In this document: one piece after another, positions 14,553 to 22,941 of the stretch | Layout: each line of letters begins with the position of its first letter | Numbering within the stretch: position 1 is the stretch's first letter | NCBI GenBank assembly: GCA_003151875.1 | Contig: PLYW01000142.1 | Location: 17,896 to 44,303, forward strand | Origin: Acidobacteriaceae bacterium | GTDB taxonomy: Bacteria; Acidobacteriota; Terriglobia; Terriglobales; Acidobacteriaceae | DNA: 26,408 bases | Reading direction: 5' to 3' | The notes under the pieces: generated by a model | The model's database searches: none | Seen by the model: only the letters and a program-made list of their open reading frames with translations | What the model was told of the DNA's origin: nothing | Position numbers and translations under genes: made by a program

Positions 14553-14633
14553 GTTTACTACGGAGACACAGACGGCTCGGAGTCTGTGATTTCTATCGAG
14601 TTTTCTCCGCGATCTCCGTGCCTCCGTGGTGGA
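14553..14633. repeat. Reversed CCACCAC-CACGGAG dispersed repeat
   Basis: Read on the minus strand from 14633: TCCACCACGGAGGCACGGAG followed by ATCGCGGAG, the same words as at 3040-3069. Near 14559 ACGGAGACACAGAC with CGGAGTCTGTG continues the pattern, and GACTCCGAG/CTCGGAGTC near 14575-14583 is self-complementary. It sits between two convergent genes. Confidence 0.5.
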
Positions 14634-14673
14634 TTTTCATTCCCAGGCGCGGGCCGAAGACCCAAAGGGACAC

Positions 14674-15930
14674 TCAGTAATGCACGAAGCGCAGCCATAG
14701 CAGACCGATCGCCAGCGTGATCAGGCTCACCGGCACACCGATTTTCATGTACTCCAAGAAGCTGATGTGAGCCTCAGCCCGGGCTTTTTCCACCACGATA
14801 ATATTGGCCACCGAACCTGTGATGGTCAGATTACCCGCCAGCGTGCTGGACATTGCCAGCAGGAGCCATGCACTGCGCGCATCGTGAAACTGCGGCACCA
14901 GCCCCTTCAACAACATCACGGTCGGCACGTTGCTGACGAGGTTCGACAGCAACGTCACGACCGCCGCGAAGATCGTAGGGTTGTGCAAGTTCAGGCGCTC
15001 GGCAGTAGTGAGCAGTTCCTGGGTAATTCCGGCTTGTTCGGCGCCGCCAAGAATCAAGAACAGACCCAGAAACAGCACCAGCAGCGACCAATCGACATCG
15101 CCGTAGATCGCTTTTGGCTCCCGGTGGCGCTGCACCAGTAACAACGCTCCCCCCGCGGCGGCGACCAGCGGCGGCGAAAATCCCAACAGAAACCCGGCCA
15201 ATACAGCGAGCGTCACCGTCAGCGGCCATGCCAGATCGGTATCGGGTGCTTGGTTCTGTACCGCTGTTTGGGCAGGCAACGGGCGCGGGTCTGTGGTATC
15301 GCTCCGCAGGTGGATCCAGTGCAGCAGCGCCCAATCCACGAACAGGCCAATGAGCGCCACGGGTCCAAGGTGTGCCATGAAGTCGCGGTAGGAAATGCCT
15401 GACACCGACCCGATCAGGATGTTTTGCGGATTGCCGGTGATGGTGGCTGCGCTGCCGATGTTGGAAGCCGTCGCCAGCCCGAGCAGGTAGGGCAGTGGAT
15501 GCAGCTTCATGCGTTTGCAAATGCCCAGAATCAGCGGAGCCATCACCAGGCATACCACGTCATTCACCAGAAACGCCGACAAGACGCCGCCGGTGAAGAT
15601 GACGCCCGGCAGAAGGTGTTGCGGCGAGAGATGCTCGATCACCAGATGCGCAACCCACTGGAAAAAACCGGCCAGGTGCAGGCTGGCGACAATCAGCATC
15701 ATGGAGAAGAGCAACACCAGGGTCAAAAAATCGATGCTGGCGATGGCCTGCGCGGGCGTAAAAACACCGAAGACAAACATGAGCACGGCGCCAATGACCG
15801 CCATCGCCGGCCGGTCGATCTTGGTACCGGGAAGGCGGCCCACCGCGAACACGAAGTAGCTCACCAGGAAGATCGCCCAGGCGATGATCATGTGTTCATG
15901 CGTGAGCGCCCCGGCAATTGACGCGATCAT
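14674..15930 (-). CDS. ArsB/CitM-superfamily (ion transporter) permease
   Basis: 418 aa, about eleven to twelve hydrophobic helices. The signature in the first half is NDVVCLVMAPLILGICKRM followed by LLGLATASNIGSAATITGNPQNILIG, the re-entrant-loop motif of the ArsB/NhaD/SLC13-type ion transporter superfamily. The second half mirrors this with LLSNLVSNVPTVMLLKG and SSTLAGNLTITGSVANIIV. The permease probably moves an anion (arsenite, dicarboxylate or similar) or sodium; the substrate is not readable and no arsRC genes are near. The start at 15930 has AGGA ten bases upstream. Convergent with 13705-14463; divergent from the chagasin-type gene. Confidence 0.85.
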   Translation of the reverse strand: MIASIAGALTHEHMIIAWAIFLVSYFVFAVGRLPGTKIDRPAMAVIGAVLMFVFGVFTPAQAIASIDFLTLVLLFSMMLIVASLHLAGFFQWVAHLVIEHLSPQHLLPGVIFTGGVLSAFLVNDVVCLVMAPLILGICKRMKLHPLPYLLGLATASNIGSAATITGNPQNILIGSVSGISYRDFMAHLGPVALIGLFVDWALLHWIHLRSDTTDPRPLPAQTAVQNQAPDTDLAWPLTVTLAVLAGFLLGFSPPLVAAAGGALLLVQRHREPKAIYGDVDWSLLVLFLGLFLILGGAEQAGITQELLTTAERLNLHNPTIFAAVVTLLSNLVSNVPTVMLLKGLVPQFHDARSAWLLLAMSSTLAGNLTITGSVANIIVVEKARAEAHISFLEYMKIGVPVSLITLAIGLLWLRFVHY

Positions 15931-16027
15931 TCGGCGGTGGTCCTCATTAACTGTTCAGCCGTAGTGACTTGTCGGCAGAGGTTGCTTTTCAGGCAAGGGA
16001 GAAGCGGCGGCGCGATTGTGGTTTCGG

Positions 16028-16056
16028 TTGACAATTTCTCGGCGAGCGATCACTCT
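16028..16056 (+). promoter_or_regulatory. Possible promoter for the chagasin-type gene
   Basis: A perfect TTGACA -35 box at 16028-16033 precedes the inhibitor gene. The -10 at 17 bp is poor (CACTCT), so activator-dependent or weak transcription is possible. Confidence 0.3.
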
Positions 16057-16101
16057 CATGCCGCCAACGCTAAAAACTTTATAACAGAAAGAAGGCGTCC
16101 T

Positions 16102-16527
16102 ATGGCTCGCAGCGCGATCGTCGTCTTGTACTTACTGCTTTTCTCTTGGATGCTTGTGGCACAACCGCAGCAATCGCCAGGTGCTCAACCGAAGAGCACT
16201 TCCTCGGTTGTCGCTGTCACAGATCAGGACAATGGAAAAGATATTGACCTTCCCGCCGGTGACACACTGGTGCTCCGGCTGAAGAGCAACCCGTCAACCG
16301 GTTACAGTTGGGCGATCAAAGGCGATCCCTCGCCTCTCAAGCTGGTGAAGAGCTCCACCGAGAAGAATAGCCAAACGAGTAATGTCCCAGGTGCACCGGT
16401 CACGCAGGAGTTCAGGCTGACCGCCGTTTCCGCGGGGATGGCATCGCTTAGCTTGGAATACCGCCGGCCATGGGAACACGACGTGGCTCCAGCGAAGACG
16501 TTCCAAGTCAGGGTAAATGCCCGCTGA
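16102..16527 (+). CDS. Chagasin/ICP-type (I42) cysteine protease inhibitor
   Basis: 141 aa from the ATG at 16102 with GAAGG six bases upstream; a longer frame back to 15937 adds non-homologous residues. Signal peptide ~1-20 (IVVLYLLLFSWMLVA). The three inhibitor loops of the chagasin immunoglobulin-like fold are present: NPSTGYSW, then GAPVTQEFRLTAVSAG and YRRPWE. In the family these loops block papain-like proteases; in bacteria the protein is usually periplasmic or lipid-anchored and its target is often unknown. No cysteine protease gene adjoins. It could instead be a general protective inhibitor. Confidence 0.85.
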   Translation: MARSAIVVLYLLLFSWMLVAQPQQSPGAQPKSTSSVVAVTDQDNGKDIDLPAGDTLVLRLKSNPSTGYSWAIKGDPSPLKLVKSSTEKNSQTSNVPGAPVTQEFRLTAVSAGMASLSLEYRRPWEHDVAPAKTFQVRVNAR

Positions 16528-16657
16528 AGCCTGGCAAGTGGCGGACGCCGGCCATTTCGGGGGCCTGGAGTCGGTTTTTCCCGATGTTCGCGCGTCACAA
16601 ACGAGTGTGACTTTGGTCGTTGCCGATCCCCGGGAAAGAGTTAGAATAGAGTTGGAA

Positions 16658-16674
16658 TTGAAAATGATTTTCAA
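16658..16674 (+). promoter_or_regulatory. Fur-box-like palindrome over the feoA start codon
   Basis: TTGAAAATGATTTTCAA is a perfect 8-1-8 inverted repeat. Its inner 15 bases match the Fur 7-1-7 consensus TGATAATGATTATCA at 13 positions, with the two differences symmetric. The ATG of feoA (16664-16666) is inside it. Together with the feoAB genes downstream this points to iron-dependent repression by a Fur-family protein, though a site downstream of the transcription start is an unusual place. Confidence 0.65.
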
Positions 16675-16963
16675 CTTCATATTCGGTCGTCCTAAGAAAC
16701 ATCGCAGGCGTCAGGCCAACGCCCTTGCCGATCTGCACGTCGGAGAAAAAGCCATTCTCGCCGATTTAGAGCTCGCTCCTCCGGTAGCGGAACATCTCAT
16801 GAACCTGGGTTTTGTGCCTGGCCTGGAAGTCACGGTGACGCGCAGCAGCCCGGGTGGAGATCCCCGCGTGTACCGGGTGGAAGGCACCGAAGTTGCCATG
16901 CGCCGCGACCTGTCACGCCACATCCACGTGGAGCTGGCTGGGGCGCCCGTGTTCGGAGACTAA
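16664..16963 (+). CDS. feoA: Ferrous iron transport protein A
   Basis: 99 aa small cytoplasmic SH3-like protein that works with FeoB. The domain starts at ~residue 20: ALADLHVGEKAILADLELAPPVAEHLMNLGFVPGLEVTVTRSSPGGDPRVYRVEGTEVAMRRDLSRHIHVE, i.e. the LGF-PG-V and G-x-VALR-type core, here EVAMRRDLSRHI. The first ~19 residues (FIFGRPKKHRRRQ) are basic and extra to the usual ~75-80 aa FeoA. The start at 16664 has no strong ribosome binding site and lies in the Fur-box palindrome; a start farther in would leave the core intact. feoB begins three bases after the stop. Confidence 0.93.
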   Translation: MIFNFIFGRPKKHRRRQANALADLHVGEKAILADLELAPPVAEHLMNLGFVPGLEVTVTRSSPGGDPRVYRVEGTEVAMRRDLSRHIHVELAGAPVFGD

Positions 16964-16966
16964 GGC

Positions 16967-18862
16967 ATGGGCGCCTCGACCATGAGCTGCCATGCGGTGG
17001 CGCGGCCCCGGGATGAATCCCTCAGCACGTCGTATCGCACGGTGGCGGTCGTTGGCCCTCCCAATTCCGGCAAGACCACCCTGTTCAACCGGCTCACCCG
17101 TCTGCGGCAGAAGGTCGGCAATTTTCCCGGCGTCACCGTCGAACACCACACCGGATACGTGCGCGACTTCGAAGGCCATGAGGTCGCGCTGATCGACCTG
17201 CCCGGCGTCTATAGTCTGACTCCCAAGTCCGAAGATGAAAAGGTAGCGGTCGATGTCTTGACCGGACAGATGCCGGGCACGCCACGCCCGGACGCGATCA
17301 TCGTGGTTTTGAATTCCACCAACCTGCATAGCCATTTGGTATTGGCGGGCCGCGTCATCGCGCTGGGCCTGCCGACGCTGGTGTTGCTGAACATGGCCGA
17401 CGAGCTGCGTAAGCAGGGCGGTCACGTGGACGTGCTGTCGTTAGCGCGCCAGTTGGGCACACCCGTTGCGCTGGTCAGCGCCACAACCGGCGAAGGCATT
17501 GTCGCGGTGCAGAATTTTCTATCCTCGGCGGCAGCCAGTCCCGAGCCCTTGGAACTGCCCGTAGTCGGAAGCACGCGCGGTTATCGCGAGTGGGCCGTGA
17601 AGGTAGGCACGAATGCCAGGTATCGCCGTCCGGCAACTCCGGTTTGGACGCAGCGGCTTGACTCCATATTCCTGCACCGCACCTGGGGCGCAGTCATCTT
17701 TGGCGTGGTAGTCATCGCCGTCTTTCAGACGATCTTCGCGATTGGCCAGCCTCTCTCGAACCTGCTGCAGCATTTCCTCGATGCGAGTGGGTTGCAGATT
17801 AGCAACCACCTGCCGCACGGGATGTTCAGTTCGCTCATCGTGAACGGCGTGTGGAAGGGAACCGGTTCCGTGCTGGTCTTCCTGCCGCAGATTCTGCTGC
17901 TGTTTTTGGTCATCGGAATTCTCGAGGACTCCGGATATCTTTCGCGCGCCGCGGTCATCGCCGACCGCACCATGTCGCGGGTTGGCCTGAATGGCAAGAG
18001 CTTCATCCCGCTGCTGTCGGCTTATGCCTGCGCGGTGCCGGCCATCATGGCGACGCGCACCATCGAGAACAAGCGCGATCGCATTGCAACCATCCTGATC
18101 GCGCCATTCATGACCTGCTCGGCGCGCCTTCCGGTTTACACCATGGTGATCGCGGCGTTCCTGCCGAACCGGCCCGTGCTCGGCGTCTTTCTGGGAACGC
18201 GAGCGCTGGCGATGCTGGGGCTGTATGTTCTCGGCTTCCTGATGGCGGTGTTCACGGCGCGGCTGCTGAAGTCGTCGGTTCTGAAGAGCAAGGACGCGCC
18301 CTTCATTCTGGAGATGCCGCCCTATCGCTGGCCCACGCTTGTGTCTCTGGGATTGCGGCTGGTGGATCGAGGCAAGGCATTCCTCTATCGCGCAGGCACG
18401 GTGATCATGCTGGTTTCGCTGCTGCTGTGGGCGGCGACCAACTTCCCCATGCATCATGGGCAACCGCCCGCAGTGCAAGACAGCGTCGTTGCCTGGGTGG
18501 GTCACGCCATCGAGCCTGCCATTCGTCCGCTAGGGTTCGATTGGAAAATCGGAGTTGGACTGCTGACCTCCATCGCCGCGCGCGAGGTGATTATCGCTAC
18601 GCTCGGAACCTTGAACGGAATCGATCCCCAATCCCACGCGGTTGATTTGCAGGCGGCGTTGAAGCAAGAGCTGACGCCCGCGGGCGCCGTCGCTTTGCTC
18701 GTCTTCTTCGCGTTCGCCATGCAATGTATGTCTACCATTGCCGTGGTGCGTCGCGAAACCAATGGATGGAAGTGGCCGGTGCTGCAGTTCGGCTACATGA
18801 CTGTGGTGGCCTACGTCGCCTCCTTTGCGGCCTACAACATCGTCGGACATCTCGTCCACTGA
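16967..18862 (+). CDS. feoB: Ferrous iron transport protein B (compact)
   Basis: 631 aa, ferrous iron permease with N-terminal G domain. G1 GPPNSGKTT (30-38), where the first Asn of the usual GNPN is Pro but the second (N33, the K+-linked one in studied FeoB) is kept; G2 NFPGVTVEH; G3 DLPG (77-80); G4 NMAD (142-145); G5 SATTGEG (171). Membrane part: SGYLSRAAVIADRTMSRVGLNGKSFIPLLSAYACAVPAIMATR (gate 1) and APFMTCSARLPVY, second gate AREVIIATLGT and a final TM pair. G5 to TM1 is only ~60 residues against >100 in E. coli FeoB, so the helical GDI segment is mostly missing. GGAG eight to nine bases before the ATG at 16967. Co-transcribed with feoA; no feoC. Confidence 0.95.
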   Translation: MGASTMSCHAVARPRDESLSTSYRTVAVVGPPNSGKTTLFNRLTRLRQKVGNFPGVTVEHHTGYVRDFEGHEVALIDLPGVYSLTPKSEDEKVAVDVLTGQMPGTPRPDAIIVVLNSTNLHSHLVLAGRVIALGLPTLVLLNMADELRKQGGHVDVLSLARQLGTPVALVSATTGEGIVAVQNFLSSAAASPEPLELPVVGSTRGYREWAVKVGTNARYRRPATPVWTQRLDSIFLHRTWGAVIFGVVVIAVFQTIFAIGQPLSNLLQHFLDASGLQISNHLPHGMFSSLIVNGVWKGTGSVLVFLPQILLLFLVIGILEDSGYLSRAAVIADRTMSRVGLNGKSFIPLLSAYACAVPAIMATRTIENKRDRIATILIAPFMTCSARLPVYTMVIAAFLPNRPVLGVFLGTRALAMLGLYVLGFLMAVFTARLLKSSVLKSKDAPFILEMPPYRWPTLVSLGLRLVDRGKAFLYRAGTVIMLVSLLLWAATNFPMHHGQPPAVQDSVVAWVGHAIEPAIRPLGFDWKIGVGLLTSIAAREVIIATLGTLNGIDPQSHAVDLQAALKQELTPAGAVALLVFFAFAMQCMSTIAVVRRETNGWKWPVLQFGYMTVVAYVASFAAYNIVGHLVH

Positions 18863-18913
18863 GTTATCTCCCGCTTGCTCATTGGCGGTAAAATCATCGA
18901 ATCGGAATTCGGC

Positions 18914-19429
18914 ATGGCAACCGTACAAATTTCGCTTGAAGAGTACCTGCGGACGAGCTACCACCCTGACTGTGACTACGTCGAGGGCGAGGTGCAGGAG
19001 CGGAACTTGGGAGAATTCGATCATGGAGCGGTACAGGTCTTCCTATCGGTTTGGTTCTTTCAACACCGTCAAGAATGGGATTTGCATGTCGTCACGGAAA
19101 CTCGTGTTCGGGTAGCGACTGAGCGCGTGAGAATCCCAGACGTATGTTTGGTCTTCCGGAAACAACCAATCGAGCAAGTAATTACCACGCCCCCGCTGGC
19201 GGTGATTGAAATCCTCTCACCGGAAGACCGAATCGTGCGCTACAACGAGCGGCTCGCAGACTACCGTCGGATGGGCATTCCAAATGTTTGGGTGATCGAT
19301 CCCGCCAATCGAGTGGGCTATGACTGCAGCACGGCAGCGTGGTTGCCGGTTGAGGAATTTCGCGTAGCCGGTTCTTCAATATTTTTGCACCTTACCAATC
19401 TGTGGAGCGAGTTACAGGCGAATCACTGA
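18914..19429 (+). CDS. Uma2 family (DUF820) endonuclease-fold protein
   Basis: 171 aa from the ATG at 18914 with GGAA six bases upstream. The PD-(D/E)XK-like Uma2 fold is shown by MATVQISLEEYLRTSYHPDCDYVEGEVQER, RIPDVCLVF, PLAVIEILSPEDR and NERLADYRRMGIPNVWVIDP. The acidic E/D residues of the core (YVEGE, PDV, EIL-SPED) are present, so nuclease activity is possible. These are common in Cyanobacteria, Chloroflexota and Acidobacteriota, often in many copies, and their role is unknown. It follows feoB by 51 bp and could be read through from it, and converges on the sirtuin gene. Confidence 0.85.
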   Translation: MATVQISLEEYLRTSYHPDCDYVEGEVQERNLGEFDHGAVQVFLSVWFFQHRQEWDLHVVTETRVRVATERVRIPDVCLVFRKQPIEQVITTPPLAVIEILSPEDRIVRYNERLADYRRMGIPNVWVIDPANRVGYDCSTAAWLPVEEFRVAGSSIFLHLTNLWSELQANH

Positions 19430-19461
19430 TCAGGAGCCGCAGGCTTTCTCACTCAACTACG

Positions 19462-20187
19462 TCAACCGCTAAGTTCCTTCACCAGCCCCGGCAACACTTC
19501 TCCCGCCTTGCCCAACACCACCTCATCGAAGAACTTGCTGTTGGCGGGCTCTTCCGGTCCGATGTAGATGGCGCGGGCGCGATTGATGCGGGCCATGCGC
19601 ACGAAGCTGGCCGCCGGCTCGACCACGCCCGAGGTCCCCACGGTCAACAGCACGGTGCAGACTCTGAGCTGCTCGAAGATACGATCCATGGCAAAGGGCA
19701 CTTCGCCAAACCAGCAGATGTGTGGTCGCAGCAGCGCGCCACATTGCGGGCAGGTGGGAATTTCTGCTCGCGAAAGATACAGACGCTCGTCGTCAAAGGG
19801 TGCGATGTGGCAGGTCTCGCGCGAGCAGCGGGTCTGCATCAGGCGACCGTGCATATGAACCAGGCGCTGCGAGCCGGCCTGTTCGTGCAGCGAATCGACA
19901 TTCTGAGTGCAAAGAAAGAAGCGCTCGTCCAAGGCGCGCTCCAGTTCCGCCAGGGCCCGGTGGCCGGGATTGGGACTGACCGTTGCTGCCCGCTTGCGCC
20001 GCTCGGAATAAAATTGCCAGACCAGTTCGGGATTGGCGTGGAAAGCTTGCGGGGTAGCTACTTCTTCGACGCGATGTCCGCGCCACAGTCCATCGGCCCC
20101 GCGAAAGGTGGGAAGGCCGCTCTCGGCGCTGACGCCAGCACCCGTGAGCACGAACACGCGGTCCTGTGATGTCAGTGGTTGAGTCAT
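19462..20187 (-). CDS. cobB: Sir2-family NAD-dependent deacylase, class III type
   Basis: 241 aa from the ATG at 20187 (AAGGA upstream); the frame extends farther but only with unconserved residues. Removes acyl groups from lysines using NAD+, giving O-acyl-ADP-ribose and nicotinamide. Motifs: GAGVSAESGLPTFRG (16-30), QNVDSLH (95-101), HMHG with catalytic H113, zinc ligands C121, C126, C146, C149, and GTSG at ~194. Y60 and R63 (Y-x2-R, in FYSERRKRA) are the pair that binds succinyl/malonyl groups in CobB and SIRT5. So desuccinylase activity is likely. It is divergent from sucA, whose product is the source of succinyl-CoA. Confidence 0.93.
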   Translation of the reverse strand: MTQPLTSQDRVFVLTGAGVSAESGLPTFRGADGLWRGHRVEEVATPQAFHANPELVWQFYSERRKRAATVSPNPGHRALAELERALDERFFLCTQNVDSLHEQAGSQRLVHMHGRLMQTRCSRETCHIAPFDDERLYLSRAEIPTCPQCGALLRPHICWFGEVPFAMDRIFEQLRVCTVLLTVGTSGVVEPAASFVRMARINRARAIYIGPEEPANSKFFDEVVLGKAGEVLPGLVKELSG

Positions 20188-20287
20188 TGTCCTTCTTAAG
20201 TGTCGGTTACTGGTCACCCTTGATCTACGTGCGCGAAAAATTCTGATCGCAGCATAGTGCCCGACGACTTGCGATGGCCCCAATTGG

Positions 20288-20317
20288 TTACCTAATCCTA
20301 CCGCGTTTCTATATACT
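20288..20317 (+). promoter_or_regulatory. Possible sucA promoter
   Basis: TTACCT (20288-20293), 18 bp, TATACT (20312-20317). It would give a leader of about 140 bases before sucA. A second AT-rich TATAAC occurs at about 20390-20395. Confidence 0.35.
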
Positions 20318-20463
20318 GAGTGGTTCGGTCGCCTTCGGTTTTCGGGTCCGAGAAACCAGCGGTCGCATCCGTCCGGCCGCGAGGGAATCTATAACTTATA
20401 CATCCGAGACGCAAAGGCCGAGGCTACAGGTCGCGGCAGCCCGGCCGGGGAGTTTGTCATCTT

Positions 20464-22941
20464 TTGTCCACCCTAACGATATCGAACCAGACCACCGGCG
20501 TTGGCAGCGAGAAGCTGGAACGCGCCATGGACGCCTTCCGCCGCTGGGGCTACTTGCAGGCCGATCTTGATCCCCTGGGGCACTTTGGCCCGCTCTCCCA
20601 TCCTGAGTTGGACATCTCCGGCGAAGGCGTCGATCTGGCGCGCCGTATCTACTGCGGCAGCATCGGTGTCGAGTTCATGCACATCCCTGATCCGGAGCGG
20701 CGCCAGTGGATACAGGAGCGCATGGAGTCGCCGCAGCCAGAGCCGGTTGACCGCTCAAGGATTCTCGATCAACTGGTGCGCGCTGACGTTTTCGAGCAGA
20801 CGATTCACTCCCGCTACATCGGGACCAAGCGCTACTCGCTGGAGGGAAACACGGCGCTCATCCCGCTGCTGGACGAAATTCTGAACACTGCGTCGGTGCA
20901 AGGCGCCGAGCAGGCGGTGCTGGGAATGAGCCATCGCGGGCGCCTCAACGTCATCATCAACATCGTGAGCCGTCCGGCGGCGGAGATTTTCGCCGGATTC
21001 GAGGATGTCGATCCGCGAAGCGTGCTCGGCGGTGGCGACGTGAAATATCACGTCGGCGCGACAGGAATTTTCACCGGCGCCAGTGGCGGTCAGGTGCGCA
21101 TTCACCTGGTCTCCAATCCCAGCCATCTGGAAGCCGTCGATCCCGTGGCTGTGGGGCGCGCGCGCGCCAAACAGACGCGAATCGGGCGCGAGGGTAAAAC
21201 TAAAATCCTGCCGGTCCTGATGCACGGAGACGCCGCTTTCGCGGGGCAGGGAATCACGGCGGAAACCTTGAATCTTGCCAACCTGCGCGGTTACACCGTC
21301 GGCGGCACGGTCCATATCATCGTCAACAATCTCATCGGTTTCACCACCAACCCGAGTGATGCCTATTCGGGCCGCTTCTCCTCCGATCTTGCCAAGCGGC
21401 TGCCGATTCCAATCTTCCACGTCAACGGCGAGGACCCCGATGCGGTGGTGCGCGTGGGCCGCATGGCGCTCGAGTATCGCTACGACTTCGGTACGGACGT
21501 GGTAGTTGATCTCATTGGCTTTCGTCGCCACGGCCACTCCGAGGTGGACGACCCGACCATCACCCAGCCGATCCTGTACCGCAAGATCAAAGATCACCCT
21601 TTGCTGTATCAGATCTACGCCAGCAACGTCGGTCTGGATGCGCAACCGCACGTCGAGAAATTTCAGGCTGAACTTGATGCCGCCGAGAAGGCCGGCAAGA
21701 GCATGGTTAAGAAGCCGACGATGCGCCAGTTGCCCAGCTATTGGTCGCCATTTCACGGCGGCCCATATAATCCCGCCGATGAAGTCGACACTGGACTAAC
21801 CGCCGATCGCTTGCACCAGATTACCGATGCCTTGGTGAAGTACCCCGAAGATTTCCACATCCATCCCAAGGTGCAGAAGCTGCTGGAGCAGCGCCACGAG
21901 ATGGGCTATGGCAAGCGTCCGCTGGATTTTGGCATGGCCGAGGCATTGGCGTTCGGGTCGCTGGCGCTGGAGAACGTGCCGATCCGCCTCAGCGGTCAGG
22001 ACAGCCGGCGCGGCACCTTCAATCAGCGCCATTCCGTGCTGATCGACATCGTTGACGAGAAGGAATACGTGCCATTGTGCCATCTGGCGCCGGAGCAGGC
22101 CCGGGTTGAGATCTACAACTCGGAACTCTCCGAGGCTGCGGTCATGGGTTTCGAATACGGATATGCGCGCGACTATCCGGAAACCTTGGTTGCCTGGGAA
22201 GCGCAGTTCGGCGACTTTGCCAATGGGGCACAGACCATCATCGATCAATTCGTCGTCTCCGGTGAAGACAAATGGGACCTGTTGAGTGGGCTAGTGTTGC
22301 TGTTACCGCATGGCCACGAAGGCCAGGGGCCGGAGCACTCCAGCGCGCGCATCGAGCGCTATCTGCAACTGTGTGCGCGCGACAACATGCAGGTCTGCCA
22401 GCCCTCGACGGCGGCACAATATTTCCATCTGCTGCGCCGGCAGGCGTTGCGCAAATGGCGCAAACCACTGATCTGCTTCACGCCGAAGAGCATGTTGCGC
22501 CATCCCGAGGCCGTGTCGCCATTGAGCGAACTGGAGCGTCCGCGCTTCCTGAACGTCATTCCCGATCAGACCGCTCTCCACGCCAAGCGTGTATTGCTCT
22601 GCACTGGAAAGATCGGTCACGAATTGCGAATGGAGCGCAGAAAGTTGAAGATGCAGGGGCCGGCGATCATCTCGCTGGAGCAGATGTATCCTGTCCCCGA
22701 AGACGAGCTGCGGGAACTTCTGGGCCGATACAAGAATGCCGTCGAGTTCATCTGGGTGCAGGAAGAGCCGGCGAACATGGGAGCGCTCACCTTCGTTACT
22801 CCTCGCCTGAAGCGATTGGTTGGCTCCAAGCTGCGCAGCATCAAGCGTGCCGCTAATGCGACCCCGGCAACGGGTTCCGCGAAGGCCCACGAACTGGAAC
22901 AAAAAACCCTTCTTACGCTGGCCTTGGGCAAGGGAGAGTAA
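20464..22941 (+). CDS. sucA: 2-oxoglutarate dehydrogenase E1 component
   Basis: 825 aa, thiamine-diphosphate enzyme decarboxylating 2-oxoglutarate for the TCA cycle. Key stretches: YLQADLDPLG, TKRYSLEGNTALIPLLDEI, GMSHRGRLNVIINIVSRPAAEIF, HGDAAFAGQGITAETLNLANLRGY followed by VGGTVHIIVNNLIGFTT (ThDP-binding GDxxxxxN-type region), LIGFRRHGHSEVDDP, SGQDSRRGTFNQRHSVL and a C-terminal EEPANMGAL and ATGSAKAHELEQ. It lacks the ~80-residue N-terminal extension of E. coli SucA (933 aa). The start is a TTG at 20464 with GGGGAG eleven bases upstream; no ATG or GTG is in frame before a stop at 20392. sucB and lpd are not in the window after it. Confidence 0.95.
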   Translation: MSTLTISNQTTGVGSEKLERAMDAFRRWGYLQADLDPLGHFGPLSHPELDISGEGVDLARRIYCGSIGVEFMHIPDPERRQWIQERMESPQPEPVDRSRILDQLVRADVFEQTIHSRYIGTKRYSLEGNTALIPLLDEILNTASVQGAEQAVLGMSHRGRLNVIINIVSRPAAEIFAGFEDVDPRSVLGGGDVKYHVGATGIFTGASGGQVRIHLVSNPSHLEAVDPVAVGRARAKQTRIGREGKTKILPVLMHGDAAFAGQGITAETLNLANLRGYTVGGTVHIIVNNLIGFTTNPSDAYSGRFSSDLAKRLPIPIFHVNGEDPDAVVRVGRMALEYRYDFGTDVVVDLIGFRRHGHSEVDDPTITQPILYRKIKDHPLLYQIYASNVGLDAQPHVEKFQAELDAAEKAGKSMVKKPTMRQLPSYWSPFHGGPYNPADEVDTGLTADRLHQITDALVKYPEDFHIHPKVQKLLEQRHEMGYGKRPLDFGMAEALAFGSLALENVPIRLSGQDSRRGTFNQRHSVLIDIVDEKEYVPLCHLAPEQARVEIYNSELSEAAVMGFEYGYARDYPETLVAWEAQFGDFANGAQTIIDQFVVSGEDKWDLLSGLVLLLPHGHEGQGPEHSSARIERYLQLCARDNMQVCQPSTAAQYFHLLRRQALRKWRKPLICFTPKSMLRHPEAVSPLSELERPRFLNVIPDQTALHAKRVLLCTGKIGHELRMERRKLKMQGPAIISLEQMYPVPEDELRELLGRYKNAVEFIWVQEEPANMGALTFVTPRLKRLVGSKLRSIKRAANATPATGSAKAHELEQKTLLTLALGKGE

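Noticed and set aside
17519..18505. 328-codon minus-strand frame opposite feoB
   Set aside because: Antisense to feoB and composed mostly of His, Gln and Arg; no domain.
20755..21756. 333-codon minus-strand frame opposite sucA
   Set aside because: Antisense to sucA, without motifs; a high-GC shadow.
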